Assembly (NCBI RefSeq): GCF_003233655.1
Contig: NZ_CP029829.1
Span: forward strand, 1,808,978-1,872,977
Source: Azospirillum ramasamyi
GTDB taxonomy: Bacteria; Pseudomonadota; Alphaproteobacteria; Azospirillales; Azospirillaceae
Reading direction: 5' to 3'
DNA length: 64,000 bases
A model generated the notes under the pieces. The model was not told where the DNA came from and ran no database searches. It worked only from the letters and a program-made list of their open reading frames with translations. The translations under genes and the position numbers were made by a program. Shown here piece after piece: positions 25,419 to 33,906 of this stretch (the first letter of the stretch is position 1; every line of letters begins with the position of its first letter).

Positions 25419-28223
25419 ATGGGCGTCGGGCTCGATTGGGGCACGGTCCTGGTCGTCGCGCTGGCCTACCTGTCCGCCCTGTTCGCCATCGCCCATTGGG
25501 CCGACCGGCGCGAGGCGGCGGGGCGCAGCGTCATCGCCTCCCCTACCATCTTCGCCCTGTCCCTGGCGGTCTACTGCACGACCTGGACCTTCTACGGTTC
25601 GGTCGGGCGGGCGGCGACGCTGGGGATCGGCTTCCTGCCGGTCTATCTCGGCCCCACCCTGCTGATGCTGCTGGCCCCGCTGCTGCTGCGCAAGATCCTG
25701 CGCATCGCCAAGGCGCAGCGCATCACCTCCATCGCCGATTTCCTGTCCAGGCGCTACGGCCACAGCCCCCTGCTGGGCGGGCTGGTGGCGCTGACCGCCA
25801 CCGTCGGCGTCACCCCCTACATCGCCTTGCAGCTGAAGGCGGTCGCCGTCAGCTTCGACGCGCTGACCGGCGGCGGGGTGGAAACGACCCATGCCCTTTT
25901 TCTCGACCAGGGATTCCTGATCGCGGCGGTGATGGCGCTGTTCGCCGTCGTCTTCGGCGCCCGCCAGATCGACGCGGCGGAGCATCACCCCGGCATGGTC
26001 GCGGCAATCGCGCTTGAATCGCTGGTGAAGCTGGTCGCCTTCCTGGCGGTCGGCATCTTTGTGGTCTGGGGCCTGCACGGCGGGCTGGACACGCTGTTCG
26101 CCGCCGCCGGCGCCCGCCCGGATCTCGCCCGGCTGTTCGGCGGGGACATCGCGCTGGAAGGGGCGGCCTCCGGCGTGTGGGTCACCACCATCATCCTGTC
26201 GGCGGCGGCGATGCTGTGCCTGCCGCGCCAGTTCCAGGTGATGGTCATCGAATCGGTCAACGAACGCCAGCTCGACCGCGCCATCTGGCTGTTCCCGCTC
26301 TATCTTCTGCTGATCAACCTGTTCGTCCTGCCGGTGGCGCTGTCGGGATTGCTGACCTTCGGCGAGCGGATCGACCCGGACCTGTTCATGGTCGCCCTGC
26401 CCCTGCATGGCGGGGCGGAGTGGCTGGCCCTGCTGGCCTTCCTCGGCGGATTGTCGGCGGCGGCGGGGATGATCGTGGTGGAGTCGGTCGCGCTCTCCAC
26501 CATGCTGTGCAACGACCTCGTGGTGCCGGCGCTGCTGCGTTTCCGGCCGGCGGCGCTGGCCCGCTCGGCCGATCCGGCGCCGCTGCTGCTGACGATCCGG
26601 CGGGTCGCCATCGTCGCGATCCTGATGTTCGGCTACGGCTATCACCGGCTGGCGGGGTCGGCCTATGCGCTGGTGTCGATCGGGCTGATCTCCTTCGCGG
26701 CGGTGGCGCAGTTCGCCCCGGCCCTGATCGGCGGGCTCTATTGGCGCGGAGCGACCCGGCGCGGCGCCATCGCCGGGGTGGCGGCCGGCACGCTGGTCTG
26801 GGCCTACACGCTGCTGCTGCCCAGCTTCGCGCGGTCGGGCTGGCTGCCCACCAGCTTCATCGCCGACGGGCCGTGGGGCATCGCGGCGCTGCGTCCCTAT
26901 GCCCTGTTCGGGCTGGAGGGCTGGGATCCGCTGGCCCACGCCTTGTTCTGGAGCGCGCTCGCCAACATCGGCGCCTATGTCGGGCTGTCGCTGTTCGACC
27001 GGCCGGACGCGGCGGAGCGGGCGCAGGCAGCCGCCTTCGTCGACGTGTTCGAGCCGGGCGCCGCCGCCATGCCGCCGACCTCCCCGGCGGACTGGCGCAG
27101 CGCTGCCAGCGTCGGCGATCTGACCCGCGTGGTCGCCCGGTTCCTCGGCCCGCAACGCGCCGAACAGGCTTTCGCTGGCGCCGACCCGGACGAGCCGGCG
27201 GGACCGGAACGGCTGCGGCTGGCCGAACGGCTGCTGGCCGGTGCCATCGGCGGGGCGTCGGCGCGGGTGGCGCTCGCCTCCTCCGTTTCGGCGGGGGCGG
27301 TCGAGGCGGCCGAGCTTCTGCGCATGCTGGACGAAACCAGCGACGTCATCGCCCACAGCCGCCAGCTGGAGCTGAAGACGGCGGAGCTGGAGCGCGCCAC
27401 CGACGCGCTGCGCGCCGCCAACGACCGGCTGACCGAACTCGACCGGCTGAAGGACGATTTCCTGTCGACGGTGACGCATGAGCTTCGCACGCCGCTGACC
27501 TCGATTCGCGCCCTCAGCGAGATCCTGCACGACGATCCCGACCTGGAAACCGAACAGCGGCAGGAGTTCCTGGCCGTCATCATCAAGGAGAGCGAGCGGC
27601 TGACCCGCCTGATCAACCAGGTGCTCGACATGGCGAAGATCGAGGCCGGCGCGCTCGACTGGCGGATCGGGGTGATCGACCCGGCCCTTCTGCTGACCCA
27701 GGCGGTCGCGGCGACGGAAGCGCTGTTCCGGGAGCGCGGCATCGTCCTGTCGGTGGACATCCCCGGCAACCTGCCGCCGGTGCGCGGCGACGAGGACCGG
27801 GTGATCCAGGTGGTGGTGAACCTGTTGTCCAACGCCGCGAAATTCACGCCCGCCGACGGCCGGACCCGGCTGGAGGCGAAGCTGGACGGGGACGCGCTGC
27901 GAATCACCGTGATCGACAGCGGCCCGGGGGTGGCGCGGAAGGACCGCAACATCGTGTTCGACCGTTTCCGCCAGGCCGGCGACATGCTGACGGGCAAGCC
28001 GGCCGGCACCGGCCTGGGACTCGCCATCGCCAAGCGCATCGTCGAGCATCTGGGCGGCCGGATCGGGGTGGAGGACGCTCCCGCCGGGCTCGACGCCGAA
28101 TCGGGCAAGGGAGCCGCCTTCTGGTTCACCCTGCCGCTTGCGGGGCAGCTAGCGGAACCGCTTGCCGCACAGCCTGCCGATCCGCTCCCCGATGCGCGGC
28201 CGCCACGGAGCGTCGCCGATTGA
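25419..28223 (+). CDS. SLC5-type symporter fused to a histidine kinase (CbrA-like)
   Basis: A 934-residue inner-membrane protein. About 13 membrane helices of the solute:sodium symporter fold take up residues 5-510 (FALSLAVYCTTWTFYGSVGR and RITSIADFLSRRYG are family hallmarks). A STAC domain follows (about 570-640: LTRVVARFLGPQRAEQAF), then a coiled coil and an intact kinase core with the acceptor in VTHELRTPLTSIRALSEI (about 686) and HATPase boxes DSGPGVARKD and GTGLGLAIAK. It resembles CbrA, which links carbon-source uptake to gene control. It ends the coupled run from 22586. ATG 25419 is preferred; GTG 25407 is in frame but has its purine-rich site too close. Confidence 0.93.
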   Translation: MGVGLDWGTVLVVALAYLSALFAIAHWADRREAAGRSVIASPTIFALSLAVYCTTWTFYGSVGRAATLGIGFLPVYLGPTLLMLLAPLLLRKILRIAKAQRITSIADFLSRRYGHSPLLGGLVALTATVGVTPYIALQLKAVAVSFDALTGGGVETTHALFLDQGFLIAAVMALFAVVFGARQIDAAEHHPGMVAAIALESLVKLVAFLAVGIFVVWGLHGGLDTLFAAAGARPDLARLFGGDIALEGAASGVWVTTIILSAAAMLCLPRQFQVMVIESVNERQLDRAIWLFPLYLLLINLFVLPVALSGLLTFGERIDPDLFMVALPLHGGAEWLALLAFLGGLSAAAGMIVVESVALSTMLCNDLVVPALLRFRPAALARSADPAPLLLTIRRVAIVAILMFGYGYHRLAGSAYALVSIGLISFAAVAQFAPALIGGLYWRGATRRGAIAGVAAGTLVWAYTLLLPSFARSGWLPTSFIADGPWGIAALRPYALFGLEGWDPLAHALFWSALANIGAYVGLSLFDRPDAAERAQAAAFVDVFEPGAAAMPPTSPADWRSAASVGDLTRVVARFLGPQRAEQAFAGADPDEPAGPERLRLAERLLAGAIGGASARVALASSVSAGAVEAAELLRMLDETSDVIAHSRQLELKTAELERATDALRAANDRLTELDRLKDDFLSTVTHELRTPLTSIRALSEILHDDPDLETEQRQEFLAVIIKESERLTRLINQVLDMAKIEAGALDWRIGVIDPALLLTQAVAATEALFRERGIVLSVDIPGNLPPVRGDEDRVIQVVVNLLSNAAKFTPADGRTRLEAKLDGDALRITVIDSGPGVARKDRNIVFDRFRQAGDMLTGKPAGTGLGLAIAKRIVEHLGGRIGVEDAPAGLDAESGKGAAFWFTLPLAGQLAEPLAAQPADPLPDARPPRSVAD

Positions 28224-28233
28224 TCGAACCCGT

Positions 28234-28248
28234 ATAATTATCATTCAC
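28234..28248. promoter_or_regulatory. 15-base motif shared with 38953
   Basis: AATTATCATTCACAA occurs here, just after the SLC5-kinase stop, and again identically at 38953-38967. Its complement (TTGTGAATGATAATT) contains GATAAT as in Fur-type boxes. A 15-base AT-rich identity is unlikely by chance in such GC-rich DNA. The role is unknown. Confidence 0.4.
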
Positions 28249-28478
28249 AACCATCTCGCCGCGTTGCAATCCCGTGTTATCCTCCCGGCCGGCCGATCGT
28301 GATGATCGATTGGGGGATTGCCGTCATGCAGCCTGATCCAGGCTTGCGGCCACAGTGCCATGCAACCGGTGGGGCACCGTACGCCACGGTGCTTCCCGTA
28401 TGGGCTATCCACGCATATGGTGGTGCGCCCGGATCCGGTTGCGGCACGGGCCGGGCGGGTTGGCGGTAGGAAGGCGGG

Positions 28479-30146
28479 ATGGGAAAGATTCTGGTTGTCG
28501 ACGACGAGAGGGACGTCGAAACGCTGATCATGCAGCGTTTCCGTCGCGCCGTCCGGGCCGGTGAACTGGAGTTCCTGTTCGCCCATGACGGGCAGGAGGC
28601 GCTGGAAACCCTGCGCGCCCAGCCCGACATCGACATGGTGCTGAGCGACATCAACATGCCGGGGATGGACGGGCTGACGCTGCTCGACCATCTGCCGCAG
28701 GTGAATGCCGACATCCGCGCGGTGATGGTCTCGGCCTATGGCGACCTGGGCAACGTGCGGGCGGCGATGAACCGCGGCGCCTTCGACTTCATCATAAAGC
28801 CCATCGATTTCGGCGATTTGGAAGCCACCATCCACAAGACGCTGGAGGCCTGCCGCGCCGTGCGGCGGCTGCGCGACGCACTGCAGGAAACCAGGACGGC
28901 GGAAGCCGCGTCGCGCGCCCAGGCCGCCCGCCTGCGCCGGGTGCTGGACGGCAGCCCCATCGGCGTGTCGATCATCACCGAAGCCGGCGAGCTGCTCTAC
29001 AGCAACCAGCGCTGCACCGACCTGTTCGGCGTGCCGGCGGAGGCGATGCAGCAATGCTGCTCCCCCACCCTGTTCCGCCATGTGCAGGAAAGGCTGCCCG
29101 ACCGCCCGCCCGGGGCCGTGCCCGCGGCGGACGAAATCCACTTCTTGCGCAAGGACGGGCGGACGGTGTGGATGGCGATGTCCGTCGACCGCACCACCTA
29201 CGAGAACCAGCCCGTCTTCATCGTCTGGCTCTACGACATCACCGAACGCAAGGTGCAGGCGGAGGCGTTGCGCAGCGCCAAGGATTCGGCCGAACAGGCC
29301 CTGGCCGATCTGGAGCGCATGCAGTCCGACCTGATCCGGGCGGAGAAGATGGCGGTGATCGCCCAGCTGATCGCCGCGGTCGCACACGAGATCAACACGC
29401 CCGTCGGCATCGCGCTGACCGCCGCCACCCATCTGCAGACGGCGTCGGAAGCGATCATCATGACCTTCAACGGCGGCCAGCTGCGCAAGAGCGACTTCCA
29501 GGACTATGTCGGTACGGCCAGCGAGGTTTCCACCCTGCTGGTCGCCAACATCGAACGCGCCGCCGCCCTGATCCAGAGCCTGAAGCTGGTGACGGAGGGC
29601 AAGGCCAATTCGCCGCGCAGCCGCGTCGGCCTGCGCGACTACCTGTCGGACATCGTGCTGGCGGTGCAGGTGCAGGCGTCGGCGGCGGGGCACCAGCTGT
29701 CCCTCGACTGCCCGGACGGGCTGGCGCTGGACACCTATCCCGGCGCGCTGACCGAGGTGCTGCTGGCCCTGCTGACCAACGCCTTCGCCCATGCCTTCGA
29801 TCAGGCGCCGGCGGCCGCCGACATCGGCGCGGATGCCGGGTATGGGATGCTGGAGGATGCGACCGCCCGCCGGCCCGGCGGCAAGGTAACGGTTTCGGTG
29901 CGGATGCTGGAAGAGGACCGGGTGGAACTGCGCGTGTCCGACAACGGCCGCGGCATCCCGGCCGACATCCGGCCGCGGCTGTTCCAGCCCTTCACCACCA
30001 CCCGCCGCGGTGCCGGCAGCATGGGGCTGGGGCTCTACGCCGTGTTCAATCTGGTGACCGGCAAGCTCGGCGGCGAGATCGACATCGACAGCGAGCTCGG
30101 CTGCGGAACCAGCGTCGTCCTGCGGCTGCCGCTGGATGCGCCCTGA
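28479..30146 (+). CDS. Receiver-PAS-histidine kinase
   Basis: A 555-residue soluble protein. An N-terminal receiver (1-125) has ILVVDDERDV, the acceptor Asp in DMVLSDINMPGMDG and Lys in FIIKPID. A PAS domain follows (about 150-265, ending FIVWLYDITERK), a coiled coil, and a kinase core whose acceptor is in AAVAHEINTPVGIA (about 302). The HATPase has SDNGRGIPADI and GLGLYAVFNLVTGKLGG. The receiver-first order is typical of kinases inside phosphorelays. AAGG precedes ATG 28479. It has no membrane part, so its input probably comes from another kinase, for instance one of its neighbours. Confidence 0.93.
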   Translation: MGKILVVDDERDVETLIMQRFRRAVRAGELEFLFAHDGQEALETLRAQPDIDMVLSDINMPGMDGLTLLDHLPQVNADIRAVMVSAYGDLGNVRAAMNRGAFDFIIKPIDFGDLEATIHKTLEACRAVRRLRDALQETRTAEAASRAQAARLRRVLDGSPIGVSIITEAGELLYSNQRCTDLFGVPAEAMQQCCSPTLFRHVQERLPDRPPGAVPAADEIHFLRKDGRTVWMAMSVDRTTYENQPVFIVWLYDITERKVQAEALRSAKDSAEQALADLERMQSDLIRAEKMAVIAQLIAAVAHEINTPVGIALTAATHLQTASEAIIMTFNGGQLRKSDFQDYVGTASEVSTLLVANIERAAALIQSLKLVTEGKANSPRSRVGLRDYLSDIVLAVQVQASAAGHQLSLDCPDGLALDTYPGALTEVLLALLTNAFAHAFDQAPAAADIGADAGYGMLEDATARRPGGKVTVSVRMLEEDRVELRVSDNGRGIPADIRPRLFQPFTTTRRGAGSMGLGLYAVFNLVTGKLGGEIDIDSELGCGTSVVLRLPLDAP

Positions 30147-30202
30147 TCCCGTGGCCCCTGATCTTGCAGGCCCTCATCCTGCCGCACCCTGATCCTGCCC
30201 GG
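30143..30202 (+). repeat. 15-bp tandem repeat across a stop codon
   Basis: Four units beginning CTGATC, CTGATC, CTCATC and CTGATC at 30143, 30158, 30173 and 30188, with consensus CTGATCCTGCNGGCC. The first unit contains the TGA stop of the receiver-PAS-kinase gene. The next gene starts 55 bases later. Its possible effect is on mRNA between the two kinase genes. Confidence 0.7.
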
Positions 30203-30257
30203 TAACCGGCAGGAGCCGGCAGAAGCCCTGTGGACGACATCTTCGGGATCCTTGCCC

Positions 30258-31979
30258 ATGCATGACAAGACCGAGTTGCTGCGATCCCTGCCCCCGCTGT
30301 CGTCCTATTCCCCGGAGGAGTCGGTGGCGCATTCTCTGGACCGGGCGCGGCTCTACCATGACCAGCTGGTCGCGGCGATGCCGGGCCTGATCGTCCACCG
30401 CGACGGCGTGATCCTCCATTGCAGCGGCACACTGGCCCGCCTGCTGGGCTACCAGTCGGCCGAACAGGTGATGGCCCTGCCCGATGTCATGGCTCTGGTC
30501 CCGGACGATGCCCGTCTGGCGGAGCGCAACGCCTATGCCCGTTGCCTGGAAAGTCCGGCCCAGCCGCTGGCCCGCCGCATCAAGCGCCACCGCGCCGACA
30601 CCAGCATCCAGTGGTTCGACCAGTTGCTGGAGCCCGTGGATTGGGGCGGCACCCCCGCGGTGATGGAGATGCTGACCCAGATGCGTCCCGAGGCCGCCAA
30701 TGCCGAGGTGCCGCATCAGGGGCAATTGCTGCAGGCGGCCATCGACGCCATGCCCAACGGCGTGCTGATGCTGGACCGCGACCTGCGCCTGGAAGGGGCC
30801 AACAGCGAGTATTTCCGGCTGTGGGACTATCCCCCCGGCATGTTCCCCCCCGGCACCCCGGTGGCCGAGACGCTCTATTACAATCACCGGCGCGGCGATT
30901 ACGGCGACGTGCCCTGCGAGGAGACAGTGGCGGAGCTGTGTACCCGCTTCCTGGTCAAGGGCGTCATCAATTCCGAACGCCAGGTGCCGACGAACGGCCG
31001 CATCCTGGACATCCGCACCGCACCGCGCGCCGACGGCGGTTACGTCATCACCCAGCACGACATCACCGACCGCAAGCGCATCGAGGATGAATTGCGGGAG
31101 GCCAAGGAGCGGGCCGAAGCGATCCTGAAGGAGCTGCGCGAGACCCAGCAGCAGCTGATCGTGCAGGAGAAGATGGCATCGCTCGGCCAGCTCACCGCGG
31201 GCATCGCCCACGAGCTGAAGAACCCGCTGAACTTCGTCAACAACTTCGCCGAACTGTCGGAAGAGTTGCTGGACGAGACGCTGGCGCTGCTGGAGCCGCT
31301 GAACGACCATCTGGACGATGCGACCCGCGCCGACGTGGACGAACTGGTCGGCAACCTGCAGAGCAACCTGCGCAAGATCGCCGACCATGGCCGGCGCGCC
31401 GACAACATCGTCAAGAGCATGCTGGCCCATTCGCGCGGCGGCGGCGGCGAATGGCAGACGACCGACCTGAACGCTTTGGTGGAAGAGGCGCTGTCGCTGT
31501 CCTACCACGCCGTACGCGCCCAGGACCGTAACTTCAATGCCACGTTGGAGCGTCGATTCGCCGGGGATGTGGGTGAGGTGAAACTGGTTCCGCAGGACAT
31601 GTCGCGTGTCCTGGTCAACCTGTTCACGAACAGCTTTTACGCGATCCGCAAGCGGCAGCTGACCAGCGGCGATCCGGTTTACGAACCGACTCTGACGGTT
31701 TCAACCGAAGCGAGAGGAACTGAGGTCTCAATAATAATTCACGACAATGGCGTCGGCATGTCACCCGCCGTGATCGATAAACTGTTCACGCCTTTTTTCA
31801 CCACGAAGCCCACCGGCGAGGGAACCGGCTTAGGACTTTCGCTCAGCTATGACATCGTGGTACATCAGCACAGAGGCCGTTTCGACGTATTCAGCATCGA
31901 AAATGAGCACTCCGAGTTTACGATCACGCTGCCACGAACCGTGACGGCTATGTCGCTAGGGGAGCGCCGAAAGACATGA
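30258..31979 (+). CDS. PAS-domain histidine kinase
   Basis: A 573-residue soluble kinase. Two PAS-like regions come first (about 35-130, and about 155-275 starting LLQAAIDAMPNGVLMLDRDL and ending VITQHDITDRKR; the second is of the PAS_7 type seen with FRLWDYP). A coiled coil leads to the acceptor region AGIAHELKNPLNFVNNFAEL (about 315) and an HATPase with HDNGVGMSPAVI and GEGTGLGLSLSYDIV. ATG 30258 is chosen over TTG 30252; neither has a strong ribosome site. The last 300 bases are visibly less GC-rich than the rest. The stop overlaps the next start (ATGA), coupling it to the receiver at 31976, its likely partner. Confidence 0.92.
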   Translation: MHDKTELLRSLPPLSSYSPEESVAHSLDRARLYHDQLVAAMPGLIVHRDGVILHCSGTLARLLGYQSAEQVMALPDVMALVPDDARLAERNAYARCLESPAQPLARRIKRHRADTSIQWFDQLLEPVDWGGTPAVMEMLTQMRPEAANAEVPHQGQLLQAAIDAMPNGVLMLDRDLRLEGANSEYFRLWDYPPGMFPPGTPVAETLYYNHRRGDYGDVPCEETVAELCTRFLVKGVINSERQVPTNGRILDIRTAPRADGGYVITQHDITDRKRIEDELREAKERAEAILKELRETQQQLIVQEKMASLGQLTAGIAHELKNPLNFVNNFAELSEELLDETLALLEPLNDHLDDATRADVDELVGNLQSNLRKIADHGRRADNIVKSMLAHSRGGGGEWQTTDLNALVEEALSLSYHAVRAQDRNFNATLERRFAGDVGEVKLVPQDMSRVLVNLFTNSFYAIRKRQLTSGDPVYEPTLTVSTEARGTEVSIIIHDNGVGMSPAVIDKLFTPFFTTKPTGEGTGLGLSLSYDIVVHQHRGRFDVFSIENEHSEFTITLPRTVTAMSLGERRKT

Positions 31980-32371
31980 CCCTGGGAATCCTCGTCGTCG
32001 ATGACGAACCGGATATCGAGGATCTGTTCCGTCAGCGCTTTCGCGCAGAATTGCGCCGTGGAGAACTGGCCCTTCATTTCGCTTCTTCTGGAGAGGAGGC
32101 GCTCGAATGCTTGTCCACCGGCCTGCAACCGGAGGCTGTTCTTGTCCTGAGCGATATCAATATGCCCGGCATGAGTGGGCTTGACTTTCTGCAGCGCCTC
32201 CGCGCGGACGCCCCGCAGGTGCCGGTCATCATGGTCACCGCCTATGGCGACACCGAAAACCGCCAGCGCGCGCTGGACATCGGCGCGACCGAGCTTGTGA
32301 CCAAGCCCGTCGATTTCGTCGCCCTGAAAAAGCTGGTCCAGAGCGTCATCGTCCAGAAGACGGCGGCTTAA
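31976..32371 (+). CDS. Single-domain response regulator
   Basis: A 131-residue receiver. Motifs are [18 protein letters not shown], the acceptor Asp in LVLSDINMPGMSG, Thr in VIMVTAYGD and Lys in LVTKPVDF. It is similar in style to the receiver at the front of the 28479 kinase, including the QRFRAELRRGEL segment, which suggests that the two arose by duplication. It overlaps the preceding kinase by four bases. With no output domain it probably passes phosphate onward or binds a protein target. Confidence 0.93.
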   Translation: MTLGILVVDDEPDIEDLFRQRFRAELRRGELALHFASSGEEALECLSTGLQPEAVLVLSDINMPGMSGLDFLQRLRADAPQVPVIMVTAYGDTENRQRALDIGATELVTKPVDFVALKKLVQSVIVQKTAA

Positions 32372-32383
32372 CGCCCTCCCCGT

Positions 32384-32431
32384 CAGCGGCTTCAAGTGAA
32401 GCACACATCCAAGGCAATCGTTAAGCCGCTG
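32384..32431. terminator. Possible shared hairpin between convergent operons
   Basis: CAGCGGCTT (32384-32392) pairs with AAGCCGCTG (32423-32431) around a 30-base loop, in the 79-base gap between the convergent regulator and sulfur-transfer genes. The loop is large and T runs are weak, so function is uncertain. Confidence 0.3.
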
Positions 32432-32450
32432 GAATCAGCCGACCCTTGCG

Positions 32451-33608
32451 TCATCCCGCACAGACCGCCGCGATGTCGCTCAACTCCGGCCGTGCGCCCG
32501 CCGAACAGGACGGGCAGTCCGGATCGGCCGGAACCGCGATCTCGTTGAACTCGCCGCGCAGGCCGTCATAGAGCAGCAGGCGGCCGGCCAGCGGTTCGCC
32601 CAGGCCCAACAGCAGCTTGATCGTCTCGGCCGCCATGATGGTGCCGATCACGCCGGGCAGCACGCCCAGCACGCCGGCCTCGGCGCAGGACGGCGCGTAT
32701 TCGGCCGGCGGCGGTTCCGGGAACAGGCAGCGATAGCAGGGCCGCAGCCCCGGCGCGGCGCCGCCGAACACCGACACCTGCCCCTCGAAGCGGAAGATCG
32801 CGCCATAGACGTTCGGCACACCCAGCCGCAGGCAGGCGTCGTTGACCAGGTAGCGCGTCGGCAGGTTGTCGGACCCGTCGACCACGACATCGTGCCCGGC
32901 CAGCAGGTCCAGCACATTGGCGGCCTCCAGCCGCGTGTCGTGCGACACCACCTCGATGGTCGGGTTGAGGTCGAGCAGGGCGGCGCGGCCGCTTTCCACC
33001 TTGCGCTGGCCCAGCCGGCTTTCGGCATGGAGGATCTGGCGCTGCAGGTTGCTGCGCTCCACCCGGTCGTCGTCGATCAGGGTCAGGCGGCCGACCCCCG
33101 CGGCGGCGAGATAGAGCGCGATCGGCGATCCCAGCCCGCCGGCGCCGATCAGCGCCACGCGGCTGCGCAGCAGCCTGTGCTGACCGGCCTCCCCCACCTC
33201 CGGCATGGTCAGGTGGCGGCGGTAGCGCTCGCGCTGGGCGGCGTCGAACTGCGGCGGCACCTCCACCGGCAGACCCGCGGCCTTCCAGGCGGAAAAGCCG
33301 CCGGCGACCGACCGCACATCCTCATAGCCCAGCCGCAGAAGATCCTCCGCCGCGAACAGCGACCGGGTGCCGCCGGCGCACATCAGCAGGACGGGGCACG
33401 CCGGGTCGGGAGCCTTCTCCTCGATCCGCAGTTCCAGGAAGCCGCGCGGCAGGCGGAGCGCTCCGGCGGGGCTGCCTGTCGCCGTCTCCTCATCCTCGCG
33501 GACATCGACGAGCACGGCGCCGTCCCGTTGCAGGGCGAGCGCGTCGGCGGCGGTCACCTCCGCGATGCGGGCGCGCAGATCGGCAAGGCGCCGGTCCTTC
33601 AAGCTCAT
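32451..33608 (-). CDS. Rhodanese-E1 fusion (MoeB/ThiF-like sulfurtransferase-adenylyltransferase)
   Basis: A 385-residue protein. The N-terminal rhodanese domain (about 15-115) has its active cysteine C77 in LLMCAGGTRS. The E1-like domain (about 122-370) has the nucleotide loop VALIGAGGLGSP (155-160), ERSNLQRQI with the adenylation Arg, GSDN with the metal Asp, and zinc pairs C291/C294 and C365/C368. The known MoeBR and Uba4 proteins carry the rhodanese at the C-terminus, so the order is reversed here. It should adenylate the Gly-Gly end of the carrier made by the upstream gene (33622-33906) and give it sulfur. The gene is last in the YcaO/TfuA operon, 13 bases after the carrier gene. Confidence 0.9.
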   Translation of the reverse strand: MSLKDRRLADLRARIAEVTAADALALQRDGAVLVDVREDEETATGSPAGALRLPRGFLELRIEEKAPDPACPVLLMCAGGTRSLFAAEDLLRLGYEDVRSVAGGFSAWKAAGLPVEVPPQFDAAQRERYRRHLTMPEVGEAGQHRLLRSRVALIGAGGLGSPIALYLAAAGVGRLTLIDDDRVERSNLQRQILHAESRLGQRKVESGRAALLDLNPTIEVVSHDTRLEAANVLDLLAGHDVVVDGSDNLPTRYLVNDACLRLGVPNVYGAIFRFEGQVSVFGGAAPGLRPCYRCLFPEPPPAEYAPSCAEAGVLGVLPGVIGTIMAAETIKLLLGLGEPLAGRLLLYDGLRGEFNEIAVPADPDCPSCSAGARPELSDIAAVCAG

Positions 33609-33621
33609 GTCGAGACGCTCC

Positions 33622-33906
33622 TCAACCGCCCGCCAGGGCGACCATCAGGGTCAGGGTGGCGCCGGCCGGCAAGGCCGCCTCCAGCCCGCCCAGCCGCCGC
33701 ACGTCGTCCCGGCCGAGATAGACGTTCACGAAACGGCGCAACTCGCCTTCGGCGGTGAACAGCCGGTCACGGAAGGCGTCCTGCCCGGCGGTCAGCGTCG
33801 ACAGCGCCTCGCGCACCGTGGCACCCGGCACCGTCACCTGATCGCGCCCGCCGACGAATCCGCGCAACGGGGTCGGCAGGCGGATGGTCACCTCTGCGGT
33901 CGTCAC
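33622..33906 (-). CDS. ThiS/MoaD-like sulfur carrier
   Basis: A 94-residue ubiquitin-fold protein. It has the beta-grasp pattern AEVTIRLPTPLRGFVGG, VTVPGATVREALSTL, RFVNVYLGRDDVR and AGATLTLMVALAGG. The exposed C-terminal Gly-Gly is the required site for adenylation and thiocarboxylate formation. Its length and the INxN-like FVNVY segment place it nearer to MoaD/CysO-like carriers than to ThiS. Start ATG 33906 overlaps the TfuA stop by four bases. Next to a YcaO-TfuA pair, its most likely job is to carry sulfur for thioamide formation rather than for thiamine or molybdopterin. Confidence 0.88.
   Translation of the reverse strand: MTTAEVTIRLPTPLRGFVGGRDQVTVPGATVREALSTLTAGQDAFRDRLFTAEGELRRFVNVYLGRDDVRRLGGLEAALPAGATLTLMVALAGG

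Noticed and set aside
24606..28049. Minus-strand frame of more than 1,100 residues opposite the SLC5-kinase
   Set aside because: A GC-rich shadow frame full of Gln, Arg and His without any domain; the plus strand encodes clear conserved domains.
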